Source: Rhodopseudomonas palustris (lineage in GTDB: Bacteria; Pseudomonadota; Alphaproteobacteria; Rhizobiales; Xanthobacteraceae). Taken from it: a DNA stretch of 64,000 nt. The notes under the pieces were generated by a model that had not been told where the DNA came from, did no database searches, and saw only the letters and a program-made list of their open reading frames with translations. Below are positions 1 through 8,740 of this stretch, piece by piece; positions within the stretch are counted from its first letter, which is position 1; the number at the start of each line of letters is the position of its first letter. A program made the translations under genes and the position numbers. The stretch lies in contig NZ_QKQS01000023.1 in assembly GCF_003226555.1 (NCBI RefSeq), positions 1,465,104 through 1,529,103 of the forward strand. The letters run 5' to 3'.

Positions 1-1
1 G

Positions 2-2368
2 CAGCAAGCTGCGCCTGCCGCGCCACCTTCTCCCCGCGCGCGGGGAGAAGGAACATCAGCCCAGCGCGGTGGCCTCCACACCCTCTACATCTCGCCGCTC
101 AAGGCGCTCGCGGTCGATATCGCGCGCAATCTGGAGGCGCCGATCGCGCAGATGAAGCTGCCGATCCGGGTGGAGACCCGTACCGGCGACACCCCGGTGT
201 CGCGGCGGACGAGGCAGCGGCGCAATCCGCCGGACATCCTGCTGACGACACCGGAACAACTCGCGCTGCTGCTCGCCTCCGACGACGCGCCGTATCTGTT
301 CGGCAGCCTGCGGCGGATCGTGCTCGACGAATTGCACGCGCTGGTGACGTCGAAGCGCGGCGATCTGCTGTCGCTCGGCTTGGCGCGGCTTTGGCGGATC
401 GCCCCGCATCTTCGCGCCATCGGCCTGTCGGCGACGGTGGCTGATCCGGACGAACTCGCCCGTTTCCTGGTGCCGCAGCCGGACGGCGAAGCGGTGTCGG
501 CGGAGATCGTGGTGGCGACCGGCGCCGCGCCGGCGGTGGTCGAGATGCTCGACACCAAGGAACGGCTGCCGTGGGCCGGGCACTCGGCGCGCCATGCGCT
601 GCCGGAGATCTACGATCTGATCCGGCGCAACACCACGACGCTGGTGTTCGTCAACACCCGCAGCCAGGCCGAGATGCTGTTTCAGGAGTTGTGGCGCATC
701 AACGACGACAATCTGGCGATCGCGCTGCATCACGGTTCGCTCGACGTCGGCCAGCGCCGCAAGGTCGAGGACGCGATGGCGGCTGGCCGCTTGCGCGGCG
801 TGGTGTGTACCTCCTCGCTCGACCTCGGCGTCGACTGGGGCGATGTCGATCTCGTCGTCAATGTCGGCGCGCCGAAAGGGTCGTCGCGGCTGATGCAACG
901 CATCGGCCGTGCCAACCACCGCATCGACGAGGCCTCGCGCGCGGTGCTGGTGCCGGCCAATCGCTTCGAAGTGCTGGAATGCGCTGTGGCGATCGACGCG
1001 GTGGCCGAGAACGCGCAGGATACCCCGCCGCAACGCAAGGGCGCGCTCGACGTGCTGGCCCAGCATATTCTTGGCTGCGCCTGCGGCGAGCCTTTCTTCG
1101 CCGATGCTCTCTACGCGGAGATTCGCAGCGCTGCGCCCTATGCGGATCTGTCGCGCGCCGACTTCGACGACACGCTCGATTTCGTCGCCAGCGGCGGCTA
1201 CGCGCTCAAGAGCTACGAGCGCTTCGCCAAGATCAAGCAGGACAAGCAGGGCCGCTGGCGTGTCGCTAACCCAAAGGTGCGCCAGAGTTATCGCCTCAAT
1301 GTCGGCACCATTGTCGAAGAGGCGATGCTGAGGGTGAAGCTGGTGCGTTCGTCGCGCTCCAAAGGCGGCGGCGCCACCGGTGCGATCGCGCGCGGCGGCC
1401 GGATGCTCGGACAGATCGAGGAGGGCTTCATCGAGGGTCTGACGCCCGGCGACACTTTCGTGTTCGGCGGCGAGGTGGTGCGCTACGAGGCGCTGATGGA
1501 GGATCAGGTCTACGTCTCGCGCGCCCACGACAAGGACGCACGGGTGCCGTCCTACATGGGCGGCAAGTTTCCGCTGTCGACCTATCTGGCCGAACGCGTC
1601 CGCGGGCTGCTCGCCGACAAGCGGGCGTGGAAGGGCTTGCCCGATCAAGTCCGCGACTGGCTGGCGCTGCAGACCAAGGCCTCACAGGTTCCGGCGCGGC
1701 GCGAACTGGTGATCGAGACGTTCCCGCGCGCCGCCAAATATTATCTTGTCTGCTATCCGTTCGAGGGCCGGCTGGCGCATCAGACGCTCGGCATGCTGCT
1801 GACGCGGCGGCTGGAACGCGCCCGCGCCCGGCCGCTTGGTTTCGTCGCGAATGAATATGCGCTGGCAGTGTGGGGACTTGCCGACGTGTCGCAGATGATC
1901 CGGCAGGGCCGGCTCGATCTCGACGCGCTGTTCGATCCCGACATGCTCGGCGACGACCTTGAAGCCTGGCTCGCCGAGTCGGCGCTGATGAAGCGCACCT
2001 TCCGCAACTGCGCAATCATCTCCGGCCTGATCGCACGGCGGTTCGCCGGCGAGGAGAAATCACGGCGGCAGGTGCTGTTCTCGACCGATCTGGTCTACGA
2101 TGTGCTGAACAAGCATCAGCCCGACCACGTGCTGCTGCGCGCCGCCCGCGCCGCCGCCGCCACCGGGCTGCTCGATCTGCGCCGCCTCAGTGATATGCTG
2201 ATGCGAATCAACGGGCGTATCGTCCACAAGGAACTCGACCGGGTGTCGCCGCTGGCGGTGCCGGTGATGCTGGAAATCGGCCGCGAAGCCGTGTACGGCG
2301 AGGCCTCCGACATCCTGCTCGCCGAAGCCGCCGACGACCTGGTGCGCGAGGCGATGGGATCTTCGTAG
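2..2368 (+). CDS. Ligase-associated DEXH-box DNA helicase (Lhr-like), 5' partial
   Basis: The frame is open from base 2, so the N-terminus and Walker A motif lie before the window; 788 codons are visible. Seen in order: LYISPLKAL (motif Ia), TTPEQL, DELHAL (motif II, DEXH type), LSATVADP (motif III), LVFVNTRSQAE, TSSLDLGVDWG and QRIGRANHR (motif VI), then a long Lhr-type C-terminal region. In the family this ATP-dependent helicase is encoded with PdeM, an exonuclease and an ATP-dependent DNA ligase, and is thought to act in DNA repair; PdeM follows here. Residues just before motif Ia come from a palindromic repeat, and the TAG stop lies at the edge of another repeat. Confidence 0.93.
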   Translation, partial: QQAAPAAPPSPRARGEGTSAQRGGLHTLYISPLKALAVDIARNLEAPIAQMKLPIRVETRTGDTPVSRRTRQRRNPPDILLTTPEQLALLLASDDAPYLFGSLRRIVLDELHALVTSKRGDLLSLGLARLWRIAPHLRAIGLSATVADPDELARFLVPQPDGEAVSAEIVVATGAAPAVVEMLDTKERLPWAGHSARHALPEIYDLIRRNTTTLVFVNTRSQAEMLFQELWRINDDNLAIALHHGSLDVGQRRKVEDAMAAGRLRGVVCTSSLDLGVDWGDVDLVVNVGAPKGSSRLMQRIGRANHRIDEASRAVLVPANRFEVLECAVAIDAVAENAQDTPPQRKGALDVLAQHILGCACGEPFFADALYAEIRSAAPYADLSRADFDDTLDFVASGGYALKSYERFAKIKQDKQGRWRVANPKVRQSYRLNVGTIVEEAMLRVKLVRSSRSKGGGATGAIARGGRMLGQIEEGFIEGLTPGDTFVFGGEVVRYEALMEDQVYVSRAHDKDARVPSYMGGKFPLSTYLAERVRGLLADKRAWKGLPDQVRDWLALQTKASQVPARRELVIETFPRAAKYYLVCYPFEGRLAHQTLGMLLTRRLERARARPLGFVANEYALAVWGLADVSQMIRQGRLDLDALFDPDMLGDDLEAWLAESALMKRTFRNCAIISGLIARRFAGEEKSRRQVLFSTDLVYDVLNKHQPDHVLLRAARAAAATGLLDLRRLSDMLMRINGRIVHKELDRVSPLAVPVMLEIGREAVYGEASDILLAEAADDLVREAMGSS
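26..51. repeat. 26-bp perfect palindrome inside the helicase frame
   Basis: Two 13-base arms beginning CCTTCTCCCCGCG match exactly. The same family occurs at 19245-19272 in non-coding DNA. Here it is read in frame as SPRARGEG and lies about 15 codons before helicase motif Ia. Confidence 0.85.
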
Positions 2369-2444
2369 GATGGGTTGAGCGCAGCGAAACCCATCGCACG
2401 CGCGCATTGAATCGATGGGTTTCGCTTCGCTCAACCCATCCTAC
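2365..2444. repeat. Long inverted repeat between helicase and pdeM
   Basis: The arms GTAGGATGGGTTGAGCGCAG and its near-complement ending CAACCCATCCTAC enclose a 20-25 base loop. The helicase stop TAG (2366-2368) is part of the left arm, and the most upstream ATG of pdeM (2415) lies in the right arm. In translation this family reads GWVERSETH, a string common in mis-called alphaproteobacterial proteins. A transcript could fold it into a strong hairpin. Confidence 0.85.
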
Positions 2445-3158
2445 GGGTGGATTGTTTTGCTGGCAGACCGCGCTTCGAACGAACTGGAAGAGGTGCCTGT
2501 TGTCACCATCGCCGGCGTGACGCTGGTCGCCGATCTGGCGGGGGCCCTGTATTGGGAAGACGAGCGGCTGCTGGTCGTTTCCGATCTGCATCTGGAGAAA
2601 GGCTCGAGCTTCGCGCTGCGCGGCGTGCTGCTGCCACCTTACGACACCGTGGCGACGCTCGGCCGGCTGGGCGCGGTGATCGCGCGGTTCGATCCGAAGG
2701 TGGTGATCGCGCTCGGCGACAGTTTTCATGACCGCGACGCGCACGGCCGGCTGTCGCCCGCCAATCGCGATATCCTGGGCGCGCTGCAGGCACGGCGCGA
2801 TTGGATCTGGATCGCCGGCAATCACGACCCGGAGCTGCCGTGCAGTCTCGGCGGCAGCGTTGCCAGCGACGTTGCGATCGGGATGCTCGCATTCCGCCAC
2901 GAGCCGACCGGCGCGACCGGCGAGATCGCCGGCCATCTGCATCCCAAGGCGCGGGTCAGCCGTCGCGGCCGCAGCATCGAGCGGCGCTGCTTTGCCGGCG
3001 ACGGGATGCGCGTGGTGATGCCGGCGTTCGGCGCCTATACGGGGGGCCTCAACATTCGCGATGCCGCTTTCGCGCGATTGTTCGGCGGCGCGGCCTTCAC
3101 CGCCCACGTGCTCGGCGACAACCGCCTCCACGCCATCGCCGCCGCGCGGTGCTGCTGA
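2415..3158 (+). CDS. pdeM: Ligase-associated DNA damage response endonuclease PdeM
   Basis: Calcineurin-like metallophosphoesterase. Metal-site motifs are visible in order: VVSDLHLEKG, ALGDSFHD, IAGNHD and AGHLHPKA. The family is encoded beside the DEXH helicase and is proposed to be a repair nuclease. The first ATG (2415) gives 247 residues, but its first 11 codons are the right arm of a palindromic repeat and have no Shine-Dalgarno, so the true start is probably downstream; TTG 2457, GTG 2493 or GTG 2517 are the in-frame options. Conserved sequence begins near VVTIAGVTLV. Confidence 0.88.
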   Translation: MGFASLNPSYGWIVLLADRASNELEEVPVVTIAGVTLVADLAGALYWEDERLLVVSDLHLEKGSSFALRGVLLPPYDTVATLGRLGAVIARFDPKVVIALGDSFHDRDAHGRLSPANRDILGALQARRDWIWIAGNHDPELPCSLGGSVASDVAIGMLAFRHEPTGATGEIAGHLHPKARVSRRGRSIERRCFAGDGMRVVMPAFGAYTGGLNIRDAAFARLFGGAAFTAHVLGDNRLHAIAAARCC

Positions 3159-3177
3159 TCCCACACCTTCTCCACGA

Positions 3178-3273
3178 GTCATTCCGGGGCGCGCGAAGCG
3201 CGAACCCGGAATCTCTCTTTGCAATAATCTCGGGTTTCCGGGTTCGCTTGCTACGCAAGCGCCCCGGAATGAC
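3178..3273. repeat. Palindromic repeat GTCATTCCGGGGCG family
   Basis: It opens GTCATTCCGGGGCG and closes CGCCCCGGAATGAC, with inner arms CGAACCCGGAA and TTCCGGGTTCG. A second copy is at 6618-6736. It lies between the 3' ends of the convergent pdeM and lysR genes and may act as a terminator or REP-like element. Confidence 0.85.
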
Positions 3274-3288
3274 GGCGAGGAAGAAGGA

Positions 3289-4167
3289 TCACACCGCCTT
3301 GGCGTGAAGCTGGTCGCAGAATTCGGCCAGCGTTTCGGCGAGACGCTGTGTCGCCGGGCTGGCTTGCGGGGCGGCGATCAGCGCCAGCTCGGTGCGGTCG
3401 ATCGGCGGAAAGCCGTCGCGCGCGGTGAGCTTCTGGTGATCGGCTTGGATCGAAATTTCCGACAGGATCGACAGGCCGAGTCCGGCCGCCACCGCGGCCT
3501 GAATGCCGGCGAGGTTTGAACTGCTATACGCCATGTGCCAGCGCCGCCCGGTGGCCTCGATCGCGTGGATGGCGCGGGTGCGATACAGGCAGCCGCCGGG
3601 GAAGAAGATCAGCGGCAGGCTGTCGGCCTTGGCGTTGCAGGGGTGGCTCTTGCTGTTCACCCAATACACCCGCTCCGGCCACACCGCGACCGCGCCCTGT
3701 CCGCCGGCCTCGCGTTTCAGCAGTGCCAGATCGAGGTCGCCGCGTGCGAGATCTCGCTTCAGATTGAGGCTCTGGTCGGCGCGGACATCGAGCCGCAGAC
3801 CGGGCCGCGCGCGGGAGAAACTGCCGAGCAGCCGCGGCAGCCGATACAGCGCGAAGTCTTCCGGAATCCCGAGCCGTACCGCGCCCTCGGTGGTCGGCCG
3901 GCCCACGACGTCGCGTGCCTCTTCGGCGAGTGCAAGGAGGCGCCGTGCGTAGGACAAGAGCCGCTCGCCGGCCTCGGTCGGCAGCACTTCCTTGCCGCTG
4001 CGGTCGAGCAATTGCTGGCCGAGGTCGTCTTCCAGCCGCTTGATCTGCTGACTGACGGTCGACTGGGTCTTGTGCACGCGTTCGCCGGCGCGGGTGAAGC
4101 CGCCGGCCTCCACGACCGAGACGAAGCTGCGCAGCAATTCGAGGTCGAGCATCGCAAAGGCCGCCAT
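3289..4167 (-). CDS. LysR-family transcriptional regulator
   Basis: 292 residues. The N-terminal winged helix reads LLRSFVSVVEAGGFTRAGER then QSTVSQQIKRLEDDLGQQL, the typical LysR DNA-binding domain; the rest is a periplasmic-binding-protein-like effector domain. It diverges from the EamA transporter gene with an 88-bp gap, the usual arrangement for a LysR protein controlling its neighbour. The effector cannot be deduced. A second in-frame ATG (MLDLELL, 4152) is an alternative start. Confidence 0.9.
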   Translation of the reverse strand: MAAFAMLDLELLRSFVSVVEAGGFTRAGERVHKTQSTVSQQIKRLEDDLGQQLLDRSGKEVLPTEAGERLLSYARRLLALAEEARDVVGRPTTEGAVRLGIPEDFALYRLPRLLGSFSRARPGLRLDVRADQSLNLKRDLARGDLDLALLKREAGGQGAVAVWPERVYWVNSKSHPCNAKADSLPLIFFPGGCLYRTRAIHAIEATGRRWHMAYSSSNLAGIQAAVAAGLGLSILSEISIQADHQKLTARDGFPPIDRTELALIAAPQASPATQRLAETLAEFCDQLHAKAV

Positions 4168-4255
4168 TCAAAAATCCACTGAGATCTATCCTATCATTTA
4201 ATTTCCAGATGACAACGCGAGCGCCTAGATCGGAGGGGTCTTCAGGAGGCCACCG

Positions 4256-5176
4256 ATGTCCCTCGCGCCCACCACCTCGCTCGCGACCCCCGGCTTCAAC
4301 ACCCGTCCGCTGCAGATCGCGCTGTTCTGCGCGCTGTGGAGCTTCGCCTTTGTGGCCGGCAAGGCCGGTGTCGCCGATTGTCCGCCGCTGATCCTGCTGG
4401 CCGGCCGGTTCACCCTCGCCGGCGTGCTGATTCTCGGACTGTCCGTGCTGATGCGCGAGCAGTGGAATCTGCGCCCGCGCGACGTCGCGCTGTGCGCGCT
4501 GCTCGGCATCATCAACAACGCGCTGTATCTCGGCCTCGGCTATGTCGGCCTGCAGACCGTCTCGGCCGGCATCGGCGGACTGATCGTCAGCGCCAATCCG
4601 GTCTTCACCGCAGTGCTGGCGGCGCTGGTGCTGCACGAGGCGCTGACCTGGCGGAAGGTTGCCGGCCTAGTGCTCGGCGTTGCCGGCGTCGCCTTCATCG
4701 TCTGGCACCGCATCGCGATCGGCACCGAGGCGTGGCACGGCATCGGCTTCACGCTGGCCTCACTGGCGTCGATCGTCGCCGGCACCATCCTGTTCAAGCG
4801 GCTGGCGCCGCAGGGCAGCCTGTGGATCGGCAACGGCATCCAGAATCTCGCCGCGGGACTAGTGCTGACGCCGCTGGCGTTTTCTCTGTGGAGCGTCAGT
4901 GACATCGTGCCAAGCTGGCGGCTTGCGGGTGCCTTCGCGTTTCTGGTGTTCGGCGGCTCGATCGTTGCCTACTGGTTGTGGTTTCGCTTGCTGACTCTAT
5001 ACGGCGCGACCGCCGCCAGCGCCTGGCACTTCGTGATGCCGCCGCTGGCGATGCTGTTCGCCTGGCTGGTGCTGGGTGAAGCGATCGACCTCCGCGATCT
5101 GCTCGGTGTGATCCCGGTCGCAATAGGCATCTATCTGGTGACGCGACCGGCCAAGAGAGTTGTGCTGGCGGAGTGA
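4256..5176 (+). CDS. EamA/DMT-family transporter
   Basis: 306 residues with about ten hydrophobic segments and two EamA repeats (roughly residues 20-150 and 160-300). The ATG has a good Shine-Dalgarno, AGGAGG at about 4244. Members export amino acids or other small metabolites across the inner membrane; the substrate is not readable from sequence. Expression is probably controlled by the divergent LysR gene. Confidence 0.88.
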   Translation: MSLAPTTSLATPGFNTRPLQIALFCALWSFAFVAGKAGVADCPPLILLAGRFTLAGVLILGLSVLMREQWNLRPRDVALCALLGIINNALYLGLGYVGLQTVSAGIGGLIVSANPVFTAVLAALVLHEALTWRKVAGLVLGVAGVAFIVWHRIAIGTEAWHGIGFTLASLASIVAGTILFKRLAPQGSLWIGNGIQNLAAGLVLTPLAFSLWSVSDIVPSWRLAGAFAFLVFGGSIVAYWLWFRLLTLYGATAASAWHFVMPPLAMLFAWLVLGEAIDLRDLLGVIPVAIGIYLVTRPAKRVVLAE

Positions 5177-5254
5177 TCAGCCGGCTTGTTCCGTTGCCGG
5201 AACCGGCCGGCGTCGGCTACGTTGTGGTCGAGATCGGCGAGCCGGGGACCGAAC

Positions 5255-6601
5255 GTGAAGAACAACGCCAAAGGCGCCGTCGAACATCCTGATTTCATCA
5301 CGCCGGCACGCGGCGACGTCCCCAAGGTCCAGCGGCTCGAGAGCTTCCGGCTCCGCGGCTTCTTCAAGACACTCGGACCGGGCCTGATCACCGGCGCCTC
5401 CGACGACGATCCGTCCGGCATCGGCACTTACAGCCAGGCGGGCGCGCAGCTCGGCTATGGCATCAGTTGGACGATGCTGCTGACCTTCCCGCTGATGGTG
5501 GCGATTCAGGAAATCTCCGGCCGGGTCGGCCGAGTCACCGGTCATGGCATCGCCGGCAACGTCTGCCGGCACTATTCCGGCAAACTGCTGGCGGCGATCG
5601 TCGCGCTGCTGTTCACCGCCAACACCATCAACATCGCCGCCGACCTCGCCGCAATGGCCGACGCCACCAAGCTTTTGATCGGCGGTCACCCGCTGCTCTA
5701 TGTGGCGGCGTTCGGCGGGATTTCGGTGTTGGCGCAGATCTTTTTCGACTACACGCGCTACGTTTCGGTACTGAAATGGCTGACGCTGTGCCTGTTCGCC
5801 TATGTCGGCGCGCTGGCGGTGGCGAAAGTGGACTGGCCTGAGGCCGCGGCCGGCGTGCTGATTCCGCACCTCACCTGGAGCAGCGGTTATCTCACCACCA
5901 TCGTGGCGATCTTCGGCACCACCATCTCGCCCTATCTGTTCTTCTGGCAGGCCTCGCAGGAAGCCGAGGATGAGCGGATCGACCCGCACAAGAAGCCGCT
6001 GACGAAATCGCCGCAGGACGCTCCGCGGGAGTTCCAGCGCATCCGCGCCGACACCATCGTCGGCATGGCGTTCTCGAACTTGATCGCGCTGGCGATCATC
6101 ATCACGGCGGCCGCGACCCTGCACGCCAGCGGCCGCACCGACATCGAGACCTCGGCGCAGGCCGCCGAGGCGCTGAAGCCGATCGCCGGTCCGTTCGCCG
6201 AATGGATCTTCGCACTCGGCATTGTCGGCACCGGCCTGCTGGCGATCCCGGTACTGGCCGGTTCGGCGGCCTATGCGGTCGGCGAGGGCCGGCGCTGGCC
6301 GGTCGGGCTGGCGCGCAAGCCGAAGCAGGCGGTGGCGTTCTACAGCGTGCTGGCGCTGTCGGCGGTACTCGGCGTCGCCATCAATTTCGCGCCGATCAAT
6401 CCGATCTCGGCGCTGTATTGGAGCGCGGTGATCAACGGCGTACTCGCGGTGCCGGTGATGGTGCTGTTGATGCTGATCGCGCGGCGCCGCGACGTGATGC
6501 ACCGGTTCATCGTGCGTGGTCCGCTGTATTGGCTCGGCTGGCTGTCGACCGCCGCGATGGGGCTGAGCGTCGTGGCGATGGCGGTGGGGTATCTGGTGTA
6601 G
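5255..6601 (+). CDS. Nramp-related divalent metal transporter with non-canonical binding site
   Basis: About 448 residues and 11 membrane segments. The TM1 motif reads GASDDDPSG where canonical Nramp has DPGN, and the TM6 motif is TTISPYLFFWQ in place of the MPHN/MVMPH site, so the metal-binding Asn and Met are absent. Nramp-related magnesium transporters (NRMT) are known to carry this kind of change, so manganese/iron symport should not be assumed. I prefer GTG 5255; the first possible codon (5186) adds 23 arginine-rich residues that do not look like Nramp. Confidence 0.85.
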   Translation: MKNNAKGAVEHPDFITPARGDVPKVQRLESFRLRGFFKTLGPGLITGASDDDPSGIGTYSQAGAQLGYGISWTMLLTFPLMVAIQEISGRVGRVTGHGIAGNVCRHYSGKLLAAIVALLFTANTINIAADLAAMADATKLLIGGHPLLYVAAFGGISVLAQIFFDYTRYVSVLKWLTLCLFAYVGALAVAKVDWPEAAAGVLIPHLTWSSGYLTTIVAIFGTTISPYLFFWQASQEAEDERIDPHKKPLTKSPQDAPREFQRIRADTIVGMAFSNLIALAIIITAAATLHASGRTDIETSAQAAEALKPIAGPFAEWIFALGIVGTGLLAIPVLAGSAAYAVGEGRRWPVGLARKPKQAVAFYSVLALSAVLGVAINFAPINPISALYWSAVINGVLAVPVMVLLMLIARRRDVMHRFIVRGPLYWLGWLSTAAMGLSVVAMAVGYLV

Positions 6602-6617
6602 GGGCCGCCCCACGCCG

Positions 6618-6736
6618 GTCATTCCGGGGCGCAGGCAAAGCCTGCGAACCCGGAATCTCGATGTCGTGGTGAACCGAACAGTGCTCTGAATCTCCGGATT
6701 CCGGGTTCGCTCGCTACGCGAGCGCCCCGGAATGAC
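6618..6736. repeat. Palindromic repeat GTCATTCCGGGGCG family, second copy
   Basis: Same outer arms as 3178-3273 (GTCATTCCGGGGCG and CGCCCCGGAATGAC), with a longer, diverged centre. It lies between convergent genes, ending 13 bases before the TIGR02186 stop codon. Confidence 0.85.
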
Positions 6737-6748
6737 GCGAGGGGCGGG

Positions 6749-7543
6749 TTAGTCGCGTCGGAACACGACCGATGCCATCCAGCCGGTCGCCAGCGCCATC
6801 AGCGCGGTAACCAGGCCGTAGATGATGCCGTGCTGGCGCGCCGCGGTGGCGACGAACTGTTCGAAGCCGATCTTGGCGATTTCGAACGAGGTATCGGTCT
6901 CGGCGAGCAGTTCGCCGGCCGCGAACAGCTTGATCGAGATGTCGTAGCTGCCGATCGGAACTTCGGCCGGAAGCGGAATTCCGGTGCGGAACAGCGTCGG
7001 GGTGAGGAATTTCACCGCGGCGGTGTCCTCGCGATACAGCTTGCGGTTTTCCAGGAGCCGGACGAAGGCCTGGCGGAATTGGTCGTCGGCGACGACGTCG
7101 GCATAGTCGGTTCCGATCCGCTGGGTCAGCAGCACATGGTTGATGCCGAGCTGCTGCCGCCGCCGCACCTCGAGCGGTGCGATCGCGTCGATCGGCCGAT
7201 TGGCGAACACCGCCAGATAGCTCGGCACCATCAGGAACTCGCGCGAGTCGGTGTTGATCCAGATCCCGAACTTGCGCTCCTTGCGCCGCGTCACCATGCT
7301 GGCGCGGGGACCGAGCACGGTGATCACCAGATCGTATTTGGCCTGGTCGGCGAAGGCCGGATGGTCCTTCTCGATCGCGCCGAACAGCACCAGTTCGCCG
7401 CCCGAATAGTTCGGGGTCACGGTGACGCGGGCGTTGGACACCGACACGATCAGCCGCTCGGCGGCGGCCGGCGAGGCGAACGCCAGCATCAGCGCCAGCA
7501 GTCCGGCGGCGGGGACGCGGAGCGATGCGATCCGCCGCGGCAT
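6749..7543 (-). CDS. TIGR02186-family membrane-anchored protein
   Basis: 264 residues: N-terminal signal peptide (LLALMLAFASPAAA), a beta-rich extracytoplasmic region (ERLIVSVSNARVTVTPNYSG onward) and one C-terminal membrane helix near residues 240-258. Its ATG overlaps the upstream TauE stop codon as TAATG, implying translational coupling. TIGR02186 proteins are habitually found beside TauE/SafE permeases, so a role as periplasmic partner of that exporter is inferred. No catalytic motif is visible. Confidence 0.8.
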   Translation of the reverse strand: MPRRIASLRVPAAGLLALMLAFASPAAAERLIVSVSNARVTVTPNYSGGELVLFGAIEKDHPAFADQAKYDLVITVLGPRASMVTRRKERKFGIWINTDSREFLMVPSYLAVFANRPIDAIAPLEVRRRQQLGINHVLLTQRIGTDYADVVADDQFRQAFVRLLENRKLYREDTAAVKFLTPTLFRTGIPLPAEVPIGSYDISIKLFAAGELLAETDTSFEIAKIGFEQFVATAARQHGIIYGLVTALMALATGWMASVVFRRD

Positions 7544-8466
7544 TACGTCGGGCCCAGTTCGCGCAAGGTGAACAGCTCGGCGGGCCGGATGCCGAGTTCG
7601 ATCGCGAACCGGATGCCGACCGCCAGCACCAGCAGGCCGAGCAGAAGTCGGAGCTGTTCGCCGCGGATGCGCTGGCCGGCGCGGGCACCGAACTGCGCGC
7701 CGGCGACGCCCCCGATCATCAGGATCAGCGCCAGCACCGCATCGACCAGATGGCTGGTGGCGGCATGCAGCACGGTGGCGATCAGCATCGTCACCAGGGT
7801 CAGCACCATCGAAGTGCCGACCACCGTGCTGGTCGGCACCCGCAGCAGATAGATCAGCATCGGCACCAGGATGAAGCCGCCGCCGACGCCCATCACGGCG
7901 CCGATGAAGCCGATCAGCACCCCGATCGCGATCACCGGGAGCACCGACAGATAGATTTTGGAGCGCTTGAACCGCACCTTGAACGGCAGCGCGTACAGCC
8001 AGTTGCGGTTGCCGGACCGGCCCGCCAGCGCGACCTCGCCGCGGTTGGTGCGGCGGATCGCGCGGATGCCTTCATACACCATCAATCCGCCGACAGCGGT
8101 CAGCAGCACCACGTAGGATACCGCGATCACCAGATCGAGCTGACCGACCGCGCGCATCAACACAAAGAACCAGACGCCGAGCCCGGTGCCGGCGATGCCG
8201 CCGCAGAGTAAGAAGAAAGCGAGCAACGGATCGATCGCGCGGCGCCGCCAGTACGACAGCGCACCGGAGAACGACGAGGCCGCCATGTGGCTGGTCACCG
8301 AGGCCACCGCCACGGCCGGGGCGATCCCGATGAAGATCAGCAGCGGCGTCATCAGGAAGCCGCCGCCGACGCCGAACATCCCGGACACGAACCCGACCGC
8401 GGCGCCCATCGCCAGCACGAGCAGGACGTTGACCGGAATATCGGCGATCGGGAGATAAAGCTGCAC
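7543..8466 (-). CDS. TauE/SafE-family sulfite/organosulfonate exporter
   Basis: 307 residues from GTG 8466 (VQLYLPIADIPVN, the usual beginning of this subfamily). Two TauE repeats each carry the glycine-rich motif: GFVSGMFGVGGGFLMTPLL near residue 20 and GFIGAVMGVGGGFILVPML in the second half. An upstream ATG at 8634 would add 56 residues without family character. It forms an operon with the TIGR02186 gene by a one-base overlap. The substrate is probably a sulfur oxyanion, by family only. Confidence 0.88.
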   Translation of the reverse strand: MQLYLPIADIPVNVLLVLAMGAAVGFVSGMFGVGGGFLMTPLLIFIGIAPAVAVASVTSHMAASSFSGALSYWRRRAIDPLLAFFLLCGGIAGTGLGVWFFVLMRAVGQLDLVIAVSYVVLLTAVGGLMVYEGIRAIRRTNRGEVALAGRSGNRNWLYALPFKVRFKRSKIYLSVLPVIAIGVLIGFIGAVMGVGGGFILVPMLIYLLRVPTSTVVGTSMVLTLVTMLIATVLHAATSHLVDAVLALILMIGGVAGAQFGARAGQRIRGEQLRLLLGLLVLAVGIRFAIELGIRPAELFTLRELGPT

Positions 8467-8740
8467 GCAGGGTTCGCTTTGGAGTTCTCGCTGGCAAAAC
8501 AGCAATCTCGCCGAAGCGGACAACCGGTTCGGCGTGGAGATGCTCGATGAGTCGACCGGGCGCGAATCCGAGCCGCCCAGCCGAGCCCCGCGGTCGCGGG
8601 ATGCGCGGCAGACGGCGGTCGATCCGAACCGCACTCCTGCATAGCCGAAATTAGTTCGCGCCGGGATTCCTGAATCTGTCGCGGCCGGGATTTTTTCGTC
8701 CCGGCCGCGACGGCGCCGTCCAACCGGCGAACAACGAAGG

